Assembly: GCF_018882205.1 (NCBI RefSeq)
Contig: NZ_JACVOU010000001.1
Span: 496,001-560,000, forward strand
DNA from: Polynucleobacter bastaniensis
GTDB taxonomy: Bacteria; Pseudomonadota; Gammaproteobacteria; Burkholderiales; Burkholderiaceae
Length of the DNA stretch: 64,000 nucleotides
Reading direction: 5' to 3'
Shown here: positions 27,446 to 36,630 of the stretch, piece by piece
Numbering within the stretch: position 1 is the stretch's first letter
How the letters are laid out: every line of letters begins with the position of its first letter
Notes under the pieces: generated by a model
Told to the model about the DNA's origin: nothing
Databases searched by the model: none
What the model saw: only the letters and a program-made list of their open reading frames with translations
Made by a program: the position numbers and the translations under genes

Positions 27446-28660
27446 ATGTCTGAAATATCAAGGGAAATTCTGAGTGTTGGCGATCTAAACCGCGCCATTG
27501 CAAGCTCTTTAGAGGAGCGCTTTGATACCGTCTGGGTTAGCGGTGAGATTTCCAATTTCAAGGCCTATGACAGTGGGCATTGGTACTTCTCCCTTAAGGA
27601 CGAGGAAGGGCAGATCCGTTGCGTGATGTTTAGGGGTCGCAATGGCCAGGTCGGATTTATGCCTCAATCGGGGGATTTGGTAGAAGTTGCTGCCAATCTC
27701 GGGTTTTATGTTCCGCGTGGGGACATTCAGCTGACAGTGCAAAGCATGCGACGTGCTGGCATGGGCGGCCTTTATGAGGCTTTTTTAAAGCTCAAAGCCA
27801 AGCTCGCCAAAGAGGGTTTATTTGATCTTGAGAATAAACGCCCCATCCCGACACATCCGAGATCGATTGGCATTATTACTTCGCCGCAGGCGGCAGCTCT
27901 AAAAGATGTTTTAAGCACGCTTGCTAGAAGAGCGCCACACATACCGATTGTGATTTACCCAACCTTGGTTCAAGGACCAGATGCGCCGGCTGGAATTATT
28001 TCCGCCTTGAAGGCTGCCGAAAAAGAAAATGCGGTCGATGTGATTTTGTTGGTCAGGGGTGGCGGCAGCATTGAAGACCTTTGGGCATTTAATGACGAGA
28101 AACTAGCTTATGCGATTGCACAGTCCCCCATCCCAATTGTCAGTGGTGTTGGTCATGAAACCGATGTCACGATTGCTGACTTTGTTGCAGACTTGCGCGC
28201 ACCCACACCTACAGGCGCGGCAGAATTAGCAGCGCCACGACGCGATCAAATGTTGCAAGAGCTAGATGCCATCATGCAAGCCTTGTTGCAAAGAGTAAGT
28301 CAGCGAGTAGAGCGTGAAGCGCAAACACTGGATCAATTGGCCTTGCGTCTCAGTCATGCCTTGCCTAATCCCGATCGCATGCGTGAGCAAATCAGCGGCT
28401 GGCAAAAACGACTAAATCAAGCATGGCTAGTGAGAGTTGAGAATTGGAAGCGAGATCAAAGTCACTTCCAGTCTCAGCTTGAAATGCTGAACCCGCAAAG
28501 AACTTTAGAGCGGGGTTATGCAGTCATCTTAAGTAAAGAAGAGCAAGCGATGCATGCAGTGCGTAGTCCTAACGAGCTCAATACAGAGAGCGTATTTGAG
28601 GTGCGACTGGCAGAGGGGCAGGTAGGGGTGGAGTTTTCAAAAATTAGTCAGGCCAATTAA
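27446..28660 (+). CDS. xseA: Exodeoxyribonuclease VII large subunit
   Basis: It degrades single-stranded DNA to short oligonucleotides together with XseB. In the 404 residues the N-terminal OB fold (VWVSGEISNFKAYDSGHWYFSLKD, gaps aside) precedes the catalytic domain. That domain has IGIITSPQAAALKDVLSTL, the VRGGGSIEDLWAFNDE motif, SGVGHETDVTIADFVADLRAPTPT, then a coiled coil and a C-terminal segment with LERGYAV. Length is slightly shorter than the E. coli enzyme. A GAAAAAGAGAAAAA ribosome region precedes the ATG. Confidence 0.97.
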   Translation: MSEISREILSVGDLNRAIASSLEERFDTVWVSGEISNFKAYDSGHWYFSLKDEEGQIRCVMFRGRNGQVGFMPQSGDLVEVAANLGFYVPRGDIQLTVQSMRRAGMGGLYEAFLKLKAKLAKEGLFDLENKRPIPTHPRSIGIITSPQAAALKDVLSTLARRAPHIPIVIYPTLVQGPDAPAGIISALKAAEKENAVDVILLVRGGGSIEDLWAFNDEKLAYAIAQSPIPIVSGVGHETDVTIADFVADLRAPTPTGAAELAAPRRDQMLQELDAIMQALLQRVSQRVEREAQTLDQLALRLSHALPNPDRMREQISGWQKRLNQAWLVRVENWKRDQSHFQSQLEMLNPQRTLERGYAVILSKEEQAMHAVRSPNELNTESVFEVRLAEGQVGVEFSKISQAN

Positions 28661-28674
28661 AAGCCTTAACGTAT

Positions 28675-28702
28675 TTGCGTGTATGTATAGCTATGCTATA
28701 CA
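28675..28702 (+). promoter_or_regulatory. higBA promoter with overlapping operator palindrome
   Basis: TTGCGT (28675-28680) and TATACA (28697-28702) are spaced 16 bp, a plausible sigma-70 promoter. Between them, overlapping the -10, lies the inverted repeat GTATAGC-TAT-GCTATAC (28685-28701), a likely HigA operator. The higB ATG follows 14 bp after the -10, so the leader is very short. Confidence 0.6.
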
Positions 28703-28716
28703 ATATACAATGAGGG

Positions 28717-28995
28717 ATGATTAAATCTTTTAGGCATAAAGGTTTGGAGTTGTTTTTTCAAACCGGAAAAAAGACTGGCATACAGTCTTCCCATTCAAAT
28801 AAATTGAGTAGACAGTTGGCTAGATTGGATGAGGCTACATGTTGGGGGGATGTCAATATTCCTGGGTGGAGGCTTCACTTGCTATCAGGAAAGCTAAATA
28901 ATCATTACTCAATCGCCGTGAGTGGCAATTGGAGAATTACTTTTAAATTTGATGATAAAGATGTCATATTGCTTGATTATCAGGATTACCATTAA
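28717..28995 (+). CDS. higB: HigB-type toxin (RelE/ParE superfamily)
   Basis: A 92-residue mRNA interferase of the HigB plasmid-killer type, which cleaves mRNA at the ribosome. It has MIKSFRHKGLELFFQTG, then KLSRQLARLDEA, the WRLHLLSGKLNNHYSIAVSGNWRI core and VILLDYQDYH at the end, matching the family along its whole length. As in other higBA modules the toxin comes first. The antitoxin begins 24 bp later. Confidence 0.92.
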   Translation: MIKSFRHKGLELFFQTGKKTGIQSSHSNKLSRQLARLDEATCWGDVNIPGWRLHLLSGKLNNHYSIAVSGNWRITFKFDDKDVILLDYQDYH

Positions 28996-29019
28996 GTGAT
29001 AAGTTTAGGAATACAAAAT

Positions 29020-29337
29020 ATGAGAAAAATGCACAATCCACCCCACCCAGGCTTGATTATCAAAGAGGATATTCTCCCTGCGTTGGGTATGAGCGTAACT
29101 GAGGCTGCGGATCAGTTGGGTATTACACGCGTCGCACTTTCCCGTGTAATTAATGGGAAGGCTGCTATTTCACCGGACATGGCCTTACGTATTGAGAAAT
29201 GGCTGGGAATTAAAAATGGCGGTAGTGCAGATATTTGGCTGAGCCAGCAGGCGACATATGATTTATGGAAGGCGAGAAAGCTGGGCGTGCCAAAGGTAAA
29301 GTCAGTTGGCGCTATTCTCGACCTTGTTTTAGCCTAG
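29020..29337 (+). CDS. higA: HigA antitoxin, Xre family
   Basis: A 105-residue antitoxin that binds HigB and represses the operon. It has [20 protein letters not shown], the helix-turn-helix [27 protein letters not shown] and a C-terminal dimer segment with [11 protein letters not shown]. The ATG at 29020 follows an AGGA ribosome site; a second ATG at 29029 is possible. The 3' end is overlapped on the other strand by the remains of a hicB gene. Confidence 0.92.
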   Translation: MRKMHNPPHPGLIIKEDILPALGMSVTEAADQLGITRVALSRVINGKAAISPDMALRIEKWLGIKNGGSADIWLSQQATYDLWKARKLGVPKVKSVGAILDLVLA

Positions 29338-29577
29338 ACTTTGTTGTGGCTGATTTGGAAATAAAAACTAAATATTCACCATCAATTGCAGTGCTCGGTT
29401 GCGGCCAATCTTTGCCACAATCAATGTAAAAAATAAGCCAGTTGCAAGTGCATCAACAGCATTTTCGAGAGCCTCTTTTTCATTTACTCCAAACGTTATT
29501 GCTTCTGGCACATCTCTAAATGTGACTAAGAAATTGGAACCGTCTTTTGTAAGTTTTGCAGGGTATTGGGGCATCAC
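29312..29577 (-). pseudogene. Frameshifted, truncated hicB antitoxin
   Basis: The intact first frame (29368-29577) encodes MMPQYPAKLTKDGSNFLVTF and VDALATGLFF, the standard HicB start. It then loses the family pattern. Shifting frame at the six-T run (complement of 29428-29433) restores YIDCGKDWPQPSTAIDGEYL and a stop at 29312. One missing T explains the break. The C-terminal DNA-binding region is gone and the remnant runs into higA. No hicA toxin is present upstream; murB begins within 60 bp. A sequencing error could explain the shift but not the missing hicA. Confidence 0.75.
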
Positions 29578-29632
29578 GTTATAGTACTGCCAGTAATTAA
29601 GCAGGATATAAACGTGGTTATTTGATATTTTT

Positions 29633-30679
29633 CTAAAGAATATTTGGCTCGATCTCGAGTTGTACGCCGAATTTCCCCAGCACTTCTTCCTGAATATTTT
29701 TTGCTAGATTGAGGATATCGGTCGACGTTCCACCGCCATGATTTACAAGTACTAGCGCTTGCTTTTCATAAACGCCTACAGTGCCAACACGTTTGCCTTT
29801 AAAGCCGCATTGATCAATCAACCATCCAGCCGCCAACTTTCGCTTGCCATTGCTATCTGGATAAGAAACCAGATTCGGAAATTGCTTACTTAGTTGCTCG
29901 TATTGTTCAGTGCTGACAATTGGGTTTTGGAAAAAACTTCCCGCATTGCCAATGACTTTGGGGTCTGGCAATTTATTTGATCGGATAGTGCATACGGCAT
30001 CAAAAATTTGTTTGGGATTGGGATTGGGATTGGGGCTTGACTCAGAAAATCGCTTTGCCAGATCGGCGTACTGTAATCGAGCCTGCCATGTCTTGGGGAT
30101 TTTAAAAACGACCTTTGTCACGATAAAGCGATTGGGATTTTGCTTAAAGTAGCTATCGCGATAGGCAAACTGGCATGCCTTTTGCGGGAGAGTGACAAAG
30201 GCATGGGTCATAGAATCAAATGCTTCGATGCTGTCGATGTACTCCCCAACCTCAACACCGTAGGCCCCTATGTTTTGAATGGGCGCGGCACCGACTGTTC
30301 CAGGGATGAGCGCGAGGTTCTCAAATCCAGGGAGATTGTGCTTTAGAGTCCAAGAAACTAGCTCATGCCAATTAACACCAGCGCCTACGGAGAGCCAAGA
30401 GTTGCTGTCATCAGCTTTAATAAGCTCTTGACCAAAAATATTAATGAGTAGAGTTGCTCCAGGCAAAGCCTCAGGAAGGATCACGTTGCTTCCGCCGCCC
30501 AATACACGCCAAACTAGTTTTTTAACCCTAAACTCTTTCATGAGGGCGGGTAACTGATCCGCGGATGTAATCTCATATGCTAGTTCCGCTTTGGAATCTA
30601 GGCCAAAGCTATTCCGGTGCTTGAGTCCCAGATTGGGGGTCAATTTTGCTGGATTGGGCGCATTTTTCGCGGAGTTCAT
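29633..30679 (-). CDS. murB: UDP-N-acetylenolpyruvoylglucosamine reductase
   Basis: An FAD enzyme that makes UDP-MurNAc for peptidoglycan. The 348-residue type I MurB has VLGGGSNVIL, PGTVGAAPIQNIGAYGVE, FAYRDSYFK, GNAGSFFQNPIVS and LVNHGGGTS near the end. An odd insertion near residue 220 reads PNPNPNPK, encoded by four near-perfect hexanucleotide repeats (30012-30035), in a region predicted to be a surface loop. It is divergent from yajQ. Confidence 0.96.
   Translation of the reverse strand: MNSAKNAPNPAKLTPNLGLKHRNSFGLDSKAELAYEITSADQLPALMKEFRVKKLVWRVLGGGSNVILPEALPGATLLINIFGQELIKADDSNSWLSVGAGVNWHELVSWTLKHNLPGFENLALIPGTVGAAPIQNIGAYGVEVGEYIDSIEAFDSMTHAFVTLPQKACQFAYRDSYFKQNPNRFIVTKVVFKIPKTWQARLQYADLAKRFSESSPNPNPNPKQIFDAVCTIRSNKLPDPKVIGNAGSFFQNPIVSTEQYEQLSKQFPNLVSYPDSNGKRKLAAGWLIDQCGFKGKRVGTVGVYEKQALVLVNHGGGTSTDILNLAKNIQEEVLGKFGVQLEIEPNIL
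30012..30035. repeat. Hexanucleotide repeat inside murB, encoding (Pro-Asn)n
   Basis: TTGGGA is repeated three times, followed by TTGGGG, on the plus strand. Changes in copy number would add or remove Pro-Asn pairs without shifting the frame. Confidence 0.85.
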
Positions 30680-30796
30680 GCCACAATCTTATTCGTGTTC
30701 GAGTTTCTGTTCGTAATTTATGAAAAAACTTGAAAAGTAACAATGCAATGACTAAATTTGCAGAATTGATTACCCAGATTATTTAAGGAGTTTGAG

Positions 30797-31282
30797 ATGC
30801 CCTCATTTGACGTAGTGTGTGAGCCTGACATGATTGAGTTAAAAAACGCAATCGAGCAATCCAATAAAGAGATTACCAACCGTTTTGACTTTAAAGGCTC
30901 TGATAGCCGAGTAGAGCAAAAGGATGAGACTTTGATCTTGTTTGGTGATGACGACTTCAAATTGGGTCAAGTTCGTGACGTTCTCTACAGCAAGATGGCT
31001 AAACGCAATGTAGACGTGCGTTACCTCAAGGATGATAAAAAAGAGACTATTGGTAGTGATAAGCGCAAGCAAACCATGAAAATCCAAAAAGGTATTACCT
31101 CAGAGTTGGCAAAAAAAGTAGTGCGCATAATTAAAGACAGCAAGGTCAAAGTGCAGGCCAGCATTCAGGGTGATGCGGTGCGCGTGACCGGTACTAAGCG
31201 CGATGATTTGCAAGAAACCATGGCTATGCTCAAGAAAGAAGTCAGCGAGGCTCCATTAGGCTTTAATAACTTCCGTGACTAA
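30797..31282 (+). CDS. yajQ: YajQ-family nucleotide-binding protein
   Basis: A 161-residue DUF520/YajQ protein; relatives bind cyclic di-GMP or nucleotides. It starts [20 protein letters not shown], with [16 protein letters not shown] and [16 protein letters not shown] near the C-terminus, forming two tandem ferredoxin-like folds. An AAGGAG ribosome site precedes the ATG. The stop overlaps the xerD start by 8 bp. Confidence 0.95.
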   Translation: MPSFDVVCEPDMIELKNAIEQSNKEITNRFDFKGSDSRVEQKDETLILFGDDDFKLGQVRDVLYSKMAKRNVDVRYLKDDKKETIGSDKRKQTMKIQKGITSELAKKVVRIIKDSKVKVQASIQGDAVRVTGTKRDDLQETMAMLKKEVSEAPLGFNNFRD

Positions 31283-32201
31283 TGTAATTGCGCTATCCAT
31301 CCATCCAGCAAGCCAAGAGGCTATTGAGCGCTTTTGTGATGCTTGTTGGTTGGAGGATGGATTAGCACAAAACAGTTTATCCGCTTATCGCCGGGATCTA
31401 GTGCTCTTGGCGCAGTGGCTACAAAAGGATTCCAGCACCGATCTCTACGGTGTCACTGAGAAAGATCTTACGGCTTATATTGCACATCGCCGGGCTGATA
31501 AGGCAACTACTGCTAATCGTCGGTTGACGGTATTCAAACGCTTTTATCGCCATGCTCTGCGAATGAATTTAGTTAAAAGTGATCCTTGTATTGGCTTGCG
31601 TGCTGCCAAGCAAGCATTGCGTTTTCCTAAGATCTTGAGTGAGGATCAGGTCACCGCATTACTCAATGCCCCTGATGTAGAGACTTCACTTGGATTGCGT
31701 GATCGCACTATGTTGGAATTAATGTATGCCAGTGGTTTGCGTGTCTCAGAAATCGTTTCTTTGAAGACGGTTGCCTTAGGGTTAAATGAAGGCGTTATCC
31801 GAGTGGTCAATGGTAAAGGCGGCAAAGAACGACTTGTCCCATTTGGTGGTGAAGCAGGTCAGTGGTTACGTCGCTACCTATCTGAAGCCAGAACACCATT
31901 GCTGGAAGGTAAACCCTCTGATGCCGTCTTTTTAGGGCGCCATACTGGAACAGGTTTAACTCGCCAGGCCTTTTGGGCATTAATTAAGCGCTATGCCACT
32001 ATTGCCAATATCCCCGTTGCGCTATCTCCACATACCCTGCGTCATGCTTTTGCCACTCATTTACTCAACCATGGAGCAGATTTAAGGGTGGTTCAATTGC
32101 TTCTTGGGCATGCTGACATATCCACTACTCAGATTTATACCCACGTGGCTAGAGCGCGCCTTAAATCGATCCATCAGCAACATCACCCTAGGGGTAGTTG
32201 A
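31275..32201 (+). CDS. xerD: Site-specific tyrosine recombinase XerD
   Basis: It resolves chromosome dimers at dif together with XerC and FtsK. In the 308 residues the N-terminal SAM-like domain has [19 protein letters not shown], typical of XerD rather than XerC. The catalytic domain shows the R in [13 protein letters not shown], the K in NGKGGKER, the [17 protein letters not shown] box, [16 protein letters not shown] and the nucleophilic Tyr within it. The GTG start lies inside the end of yajQ. Confidence 0.94.
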   Translation: MTNVIALSIHPASQEAIERFCDACWLEDGLAQNSLSAYRRDLVLLAQWLQKDSSTDLYGVTEKDLTAYIAHRRADKATTANRRLTVFKRFYRHALRMNLVKSDPCIGLRAAKQALRFPKILSEDQVTALLNAPDVETSLGLRDRTMLELMYASGLRVSEIVSLKTVALGLNEGVIRVVNGKGGKERLVPFGGEAGQWLRRYLSEARTPLLEGKPSDAVFLGRHTGTGLTRQAFWALIKRYATIANIPVALSPHTLRHAFATHLLNHGADLRVVQLLLGHADISTTQIYTHVARARLKSIHQQHHPRGS

Positions 32202-32257
32202 TGGAGATATTGGTCTCAGCAGTCATCAACAAAGTAATAAGTGTTTAAGATAGCTCC

Positions 32258-32893
32258 ATGAATTTAACCTTCGATCTATTACTCATTCCCATTACCTACC
32301 TAATTGGTTCCATCTCTTTTGCTGTTGTAGTGAGTAAGTGCATGCTTTTGCCTGACCCCCATACTTATGGTTCTGGTAACCCAGGGGCAACTAATGTTCT
32401 GAGAACTGGTAACAAGCTGGCAGCTGTTCTTACATTGATTGGGGATGCCTTAAAGGGCTATCTTGCAGTCATATTGTCCCGAATTTTGTTGGGCGATGAA
32501 TCTTTGACATCGACACTCAATTCTTGGTTGTTATGTGGCGTTGTAGTTGCCGTGTTCTTGGGCCACCTGTTTCCTATCTTCCATGGTTTCAAAGGTGGCA
32601 AAGGTGTGGCGACTGCCTGCGGAATTTTATTTGGTATTAATTGGATTTTGGGTTTAGCTACTCTGGGTACTTGGATCATAGTAGCGGTGTTCATGCGCTA
32701 TTCCTCTTTGGCTGCTTTAGCGGCTGCGGTTTTTGGCCCAATCTATTTTGTATTTTTGTTTGGCTTTCAGCCTATGGGTATTGCGCTGTTAGTAGTTTGT
32801 CTTCTGTTGATCTGGCGTCATCGCAGTAATATTCATAATCTCATGAATGGCAAAGAAAGTCGCATTGGCTCCAAGAAAAAAGGACAGTCATGA
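32258..32893 (+). CDS. plsY: Glycerol-3-phosphate acyltransferase PlsY
   Basis: An inner-membrane enzyme using acyl-phosphate to acylate glycerol-3-phosphate, the first phospholipid step. In the 211 residues several membrane segments carry the three PlsY motifs: [22 protein letters not shown] and [17 protein letters not shown]. The length is normal. Its stop overlaps the following MAPEG gene by 4 bp (ATGA). Confidence 0.96.
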   Translation: MNLTFDLLLIPITYLIGSISFAVVVSKCMLLPDPHTYGSGNPGATNVLRTGNKLAAVLTLIGDALKGYLAVILSRILLGDESLTSTLNSWLLCGVVVAVFLGHLFPIFHGFKGGKGVATACGILFGINWILGLATLGTWIIVAVFMRYSSLAALAAAVFGPIYFVFLFGFQPMGIALLVVCLLLIWRHRSNIHNLMNGKESRIGSKKKGQS

Positions 32894-33261
32894 CTATTGC
32901 TTATTGGTGCGTTCTGTTTATGGGGCTCTTTCCAATCGTGGCAGCGGGGATTGCAAAAAAAGGATTTGAGGGCTATGACAATGGCATGCCCAGACAATGG
33001 CTTGCTCAGCAGACAGGATTTCGGGCGCGAGCCAATGCAGCACAAGCCAATCTTTTTGAATCTCTTCCCCTCTTCTTTGCTGCGGTGATCATTGCATCTC
33101 TAGCTAACGTGCCACAAAATAGAGTTGATCTGCTGGCAATCGGATTTGTTGCTGCACGTATAGCTTATTTGATTTGCTATGTAGCGGATTGGCCAAGCAC
33201 TCGATCCATTGTCTGGCTTGCCGGCTTAGCTTGCGTCGTAGCAATCTTCTTTCAGATTTAA
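32890..33261 (+). CDS. MAPEG-family membrane protein
   Basis: A 123-residue protein with four hydrophobic segments and the MAPEG-type central region [20 protein letters not shown], followed by [18 protein letters not shown], as in bacterial MAPEG (eicosanoid/glutathione) relatives. The substrate is unknown. It is translationally coupled to plsY and precedes folE by 46 bp. Confidence 0.88.
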   Translation: MTIAYWCVLFMGLFPIVAAGIAKKGFEGYDNGMPRQWLAQQTGFRARANAAQANLFESLPLFFAAVIIASLANVPQNRVDLLAIGFVAARIAYLICYVADWPSTRSIVWLAGLACVVAIFFQI

Positions 33262-33307
33262 AAGAACTAAAAGTAACTCACTAAATTCATCGAGACAATA
33301 AATAGAT

Positions 33308-34060
33308 ATGCCTACTAAAAAAATTCCTGCTAAGACCGTTGTTAAGGCTCCTGTCAAGAAAGTGACTGCCAAAAAGAGTGACGTTGGCACTCCATTATCT
33401 GTGGTGATTCGCCGCCGCATTGAGGCCCAGAAGGCACGCTTTCATGCGAATGACAATATTGCTAAGTTTATTCAGCCTGGCGAACTGGAAGGTTTGGTAG
33501 ATGAGGTAGCAGAAAAGATGCAAGCTGTTTTAGAAAGCTTGGTGATTGATACTGAGAGCGATCACAACACTAAAAATACTAGCCAACGTGTGGCCAAGAT
33601 GTTTGTTAAAGAGGTATTCAATGGTCGCTATATAGAGCAACCAACGCTGACCAAGTTTCCGAATGTCAGCCGCTTAAATGAGTTGATGATTATTGGCCCC
33701 ATTACCGTTCGTAGTGCTTGCTCTCATCACCTTTGCCCAATCATGGGCCGCATATGGATTGGCGTATTACCAAATAAAGAATCTGCTCTCATTGGTTTAT
33801 CAAAGTACTCGCGCTTAACTGAATGGGTGATGTGTCGTCCACAAATTCAGGAGGAGGCGGTGGTGGAGTTAGCGGATATGCTGGAGAAAAAAATCAAACC
33901 TATAGGTGTGGCGATCGTGATGGATGCAGATCATTTCTGTATGCAGTGGCGTGGTGTTAAAGATCGTGACTCGAAGATGGTCAACAGCGTGATGCGCGGA
34001 GCTTTCTTAAAAGACTCTAATTTGCGTAGAGAGTTTTTGTCTCTTCTCGATAAAAGATAA
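33308..34060 (+). CDS. folE: GTP cyclohydrolase I
   Basis: It makes dihydroneopterin triphosphate for folate. In the 250 residues the catalytic core has DHNTKNTSQRVAKMFV, VRSACSHHLCPIMGRIWIG with the zinc Cys and His, LIGLSKYSRL, and ADHFCMQWRGVKD with the second zinc Cys. The first ~28 residues are an unusual Lys/Ala/Val-rich extension (KKIPAKTVVKAPVKKVTAKK) absent from typical FolE. No ATG lies between it and the core, so it seems real. Confidence 0.94.
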   Translation: MPTKKIPAKTVVKAPVKKVTAKKSDVGTPLSVVIRRRIEAQKARFHANDNIAKFIQPGELEGLVDEVAEKMQAVLESLVIDTESDHNTKNTSQRVAKMFVKEVFNGRYIEQPTLTKFPNVSRLNELMIIGPITVRSACSHHLCPIMGRIWIGVLPNKESALIGLSKYSRLTEWVMCRPQIQEEAVVELADMLEKKIKPIGVAIVMDADHFCMQWRGVKDRDSKMVNSVMRGAFLKDSNLRREFLSLLDKR

Positions 34061-34069
34061 AACAACTAG

Positions 34070-34303
34070 ATGAAAGTTGCACCTTCAATACAGGCCCTAC
34101 TGAAAGCTCTTGCGGTCCTTTCAATCGCATCTACCCCCTTTGGATGCTCCTTGTATCCCGATGTCAATAGGGATCCCGCAAAAAACAATAAGGTCATTTT
34201 TCATCGCGATGCGGTAGATTGTGCTCAGTCATATCCTGAGTCTGGTTCGGGAGTGCATGTAAAGCAACGAATTGCTTGCATGAATCTTAAAGGCTGGCAT
34301 TAG
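34070..34303 (+). CDS. Small secreted or lipoprotein-like protein
   Basis: A 77-residue protein of no recognised family. A basic start and hydrophobic segment (residues ~9-22) lead to FGC26, a lipobox-like but non-canonical site, so export is likely and lipidation possible. The mature part has VDCAQSYP..RIACMNLKGW, with two cysteines 18 residues apart. The same C-A-Q-S..C arrangement occurs in the small gene at 34852-34992. It lies 9 bp after folE and is followed by a terminator. Confidence 0.6.
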   Translation: MKVAPSIQALLKALAVLSIASTPFGCSLYPDVNRDPAKNNKVIFHRDAVDCAQSYPESGSGVHVKQRIACMNLKGWH

Positions 34304-34338
34304 CGAGGCTTAATGCTGCTTTAGCTTAAATGCTTCTT

Positions 34339-34365
34339 AAAAAAGACCGCCATGTGGTCTTTTTT
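34339..34365 (+). terminator. Rho-independent terminator after the folE unit
   Basis: AAAAAAGACC (34339-34348), loop GCCATGT and GGTCTTTTTT (34356-34365) form a perfect stem with a U-tail. It ends the plsY-MAPEG-folE-small protein unit. Confidence 0.88.
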
Positions 34366-34413
34366 ATTGCTAACTCCAAATTGATTCTGAAAATATAAAA
34401 ATGAGATGCGCTC

Positions 34414-34789
34414 ATGAGGCACACCTTTAAGCACTATCTAAAGCATTACTCATTTTATTTAGGTGGCGATCAAGCACCCGTGGTTTGGGTTGAGCGCCTG
34501 AGATCAGTATTTGGGGCATCTCTCGGACTAATGTTAGTGCTTACTATGGCCAAATACCTCAGTGAGCTTAGAGGGTTAGATGAGTGGTTGATGGCATTCT
34601 TGGGCGCATGCACCTTGCTAGTATTTGCCTTGCCTTAGAGCTCAATGGCTCGGCCTTGGGCTCTTGTTGCCGGCAATACCCTGTCTGCATTGCTTGGAAT
34701 ATTAGCTTATTCATTTAGTTCATGACCCCTTGCTCGCTACACCATTGACTGCGAGCCTATTCATTTTGGGGCTGTTTACAGCAACTTAA
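34414..34789 (+). pseudogene. Decayed HPP-family membrane protein gene
   Basis: The first 74 codons (LRSVFGASLGLMLVLTMAK.., FLGACTLLVFALP) match the N-terminal membrane part of HPP proteins and stop at TAG 34636. Reading on in frame gives SSMARPWALVAGNTLSALLG, the expected continuation, up to a TGA at 34723. A shift then gives DPLLATPLTASLFILGLFTAT and a third stop at 34787. The later membrane segments are missing. The nonsense codon, the frameshift and the truncation together make this an eroding gene, not a sequencing slip. Confidence 0.75.
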
Positions 34790-34851
34790 CTGGCAAATGC
34801 TACCCCAATAAGAAAAATTAATCCTTTAAAAACAATAACTTGTAAATAATT

Positions 34852-34992
34852 TTATTTTGTGGCTGCTATAGAGGCGATGCAGTCTTTAATGCCGTAGTTG
34901 TAATACTTGCCGACATTTTCTTTCTTGAGCGATTGCGCGCACTCTGTAACGGAATTGCGTAGGTTGATTTTTGGTGCCTTGCTTGCAGTCAT
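34852..34992 (-). CDS. Small 46-residue protein with two cysteines
   Basis: An open frame starting ATG 34992 behind a strong ribosome site (AGGAG, 10 bp upstream). The product begins MTASKAPKINLRNSVTECAQ and ends KDCIASIAATK. It has no signal peptide or membrane segment and contains VTECAQS..KDC, with 19 residues between the cysteines. This echoes VDCAQS..IAC in the small protein at 34070. Its function is unknown. The good ribosome site and shared motif favour a real gene. Confidence 0.5.
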   Translation of the reverse strand: MTASKAPKINLRNSVTECAQSLKKENVGKYYNYGIKDCIASIAATK

Positions 34993-35118
34993 AATGATAT
35001 CTCCTGATATTTTTAATTAATGGTGGCTAGCCCTGTTTATATTCTAATAAATATGGATTGACTTCATAAGCTTTAAAATTGCTGTCTAATTTCTAAGAAC
35101 GATAAGTATTTTCACTAT

Positions 35119-36606
35119 ATGACTCAAGTCACCCCAGTTATTCTCTGTGGCGGATCCGGCACTCGTTTGTGGCCTTTATCACGCTCAGGTTTTCCGAAGC
35201 AGTTTTTAGTGCTTTCGGGGGATGATTCGGGCCAGAGCCTATTTCAGCAGGCCGTTCAAAGACTCAATGCGATTGAGGGCACCAATATTAAGTTGGGTGT
35301 TACCTTAATTGTGACCAATGAAGACCATCGCTTCCTAGCTTTAGATCAACTGCGTGAGTTAAAAAACACATTAAAGAGCTTCGAAGCTACTTTATTGCTC
35401 GAATCTTCAGGTCGCAATACTGCACCGGCTTTAACTTTGGCAGCGTTTCAGGCAGGGGATGAGGAGCATGACCCCATCTTGGTGATTACACCTGCTGACC
35501 AGACTGTAAAAAACTCGGAAGTGTTCACCAAGGCGCTGAAGGATTGCGTTAACTTGGTGGATGCTGATAGCTCTAAGCAGACGATTGCGATTTTAGGCAT
35601 TACGCCTGCATCCCCAGAAACAGGGTATGGCTACATTCGGCGCAGCGCCGAAATGGGCTCCCATCATGAATATATTGTTGAGCAGTTTGTTGAAAAACCA
35701 GATGCTAGAACTGCTCAATCGTATTTGGAGAATGGTGACTACCTTTGGAATAGTGGCATGTTTGTGCTGCGAACGAGCACATGGTTTGCAGCCTTAAAAG
35801 AATTTCGTCCTGATATTTTTGGTGCTACGGAAAAGGCTTGGCAAGCAAGATCAATTGATCAATCTGATGCCACAACTTTTATTCGTCCAGATAAAGCGCT
35901 TTTTAATATCATTCCCAGTGAATCCATCGACTATGCAGTGATTGAAAAATGTCCAGGAAGTAAATATTCAGTCAAGATGGTTGAGCTGGATGCTGGCTGG
36001 AATGACTTGGGCGCCTGGGATGCAGTTTGGCAAGTAGGTAAGCAAGACGAGCAGGGGAATGTCACTAGTGGCGATACCCTGCTAAGCAACACAAATAACT
36101 CATTAGTCCATGCATCTAGCCGCTTAGTGAGTGCAGTTGGCTTAGAAAACCTCATCATCATTGAGACTGCAGATGCAGTGCTTGTTGCTGATCGTAAAAA
36201 TAGTCAAGACGTAAAACAGATCGTTAATCAGTTGGAAGCGCAAAAACGCGAAGAAAAGAATTTACATCGCAAAGTTGCTAGGCCTTGGGGTTGGTATGAC
36301 TCGGTTGACGAGGGCGATCGCTTTAAGGTCAAGCGTATTCAGGTCAAGCCGGGGGCTAGCCTGTCACTGCAAATGCACCATCATCGCGCAGAGCATTGGA
36401 TTGTGGTCAAGGGTATCGCCGAGATTACTAATGGCGATCAGGTGATCACGCTGACTGAAAATCAAAGTAGTTATATTCCCCAAGGGCAGATACATCGATT
36501 GGCTAATCCAGGAAAAACGCCTCTAGAGATTATTGAAGTGCAGTCTGGCAGTTATCTTGGTGAAGACGATATCGTGCGCTTTGAAGATACTTACGGTAGA
36601 AGTTAA
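35119..36606 (+). CDS. manC: Mannose-1-phosphate guanylyltransferase/mannose-6-phosphate isomerase
   Basis: A bifunctional enzyme giving GDP-mannose, the precursor of GDP-fucose. In the 495 residues the guanylyltransferase domain has ILCGGSGTRLWPLSRSGFPK, FVEKPDARTAQ and NSGMFVLRTSTW. The C-terminal type II isomerase cupin has RPWGWYDSVDEGDRFKVKRI, the metal-binding SLQMHHHRAEHW and PQGQIHRLANPG. It is first of manC-gmd-fcl, which opens the surface-glycan region. Confidence 0.97.
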   Translation: MTQVTPVILCGGSGTRLWPLSRSGFPKQFLVLSGDDSGQSLFQQAVQRLNAIEGTNIKLGVTLIVTNEDHRFLALDQLRELKNTLKSFEATLLLESSGRNTAPALTLAAFQAGDEEHDPILVITPADQTVKNSEVFTKALKDCVNLVDADSSKQTIAILGITPASPETGYGYIRRSAEMGSHHEYIVEQFVEKPDARTAQSYLENGDYLWNSGMFVLRTSTWFAALKEFRPDIFGATEKAWQARSIDQSDATTFIRPDKALFNIIPSESIDYAVIEKCPGSKYSVKMVELDAGWNDLGAWDAVWQVGKQDEQGNVTSGDTLLSNTNNSLVHASSRLVSAVGLENLIIIETADAVLVADRKNSQDVKQIVNQLEAQKREEKNLHRKVARPWGWYDSVDEGDRFKVKRIQVKPGASLSLQMHHHRAEHWIVVKGIAEITNGDQVITLTENQSSYIPQGQIHRLANPGKTPLEIIEVQSGSYLGEDDIVRFEDTYGRS

Positions 36607-36630
36607 TTTAGAGATGAAAAAGTAAAATAC

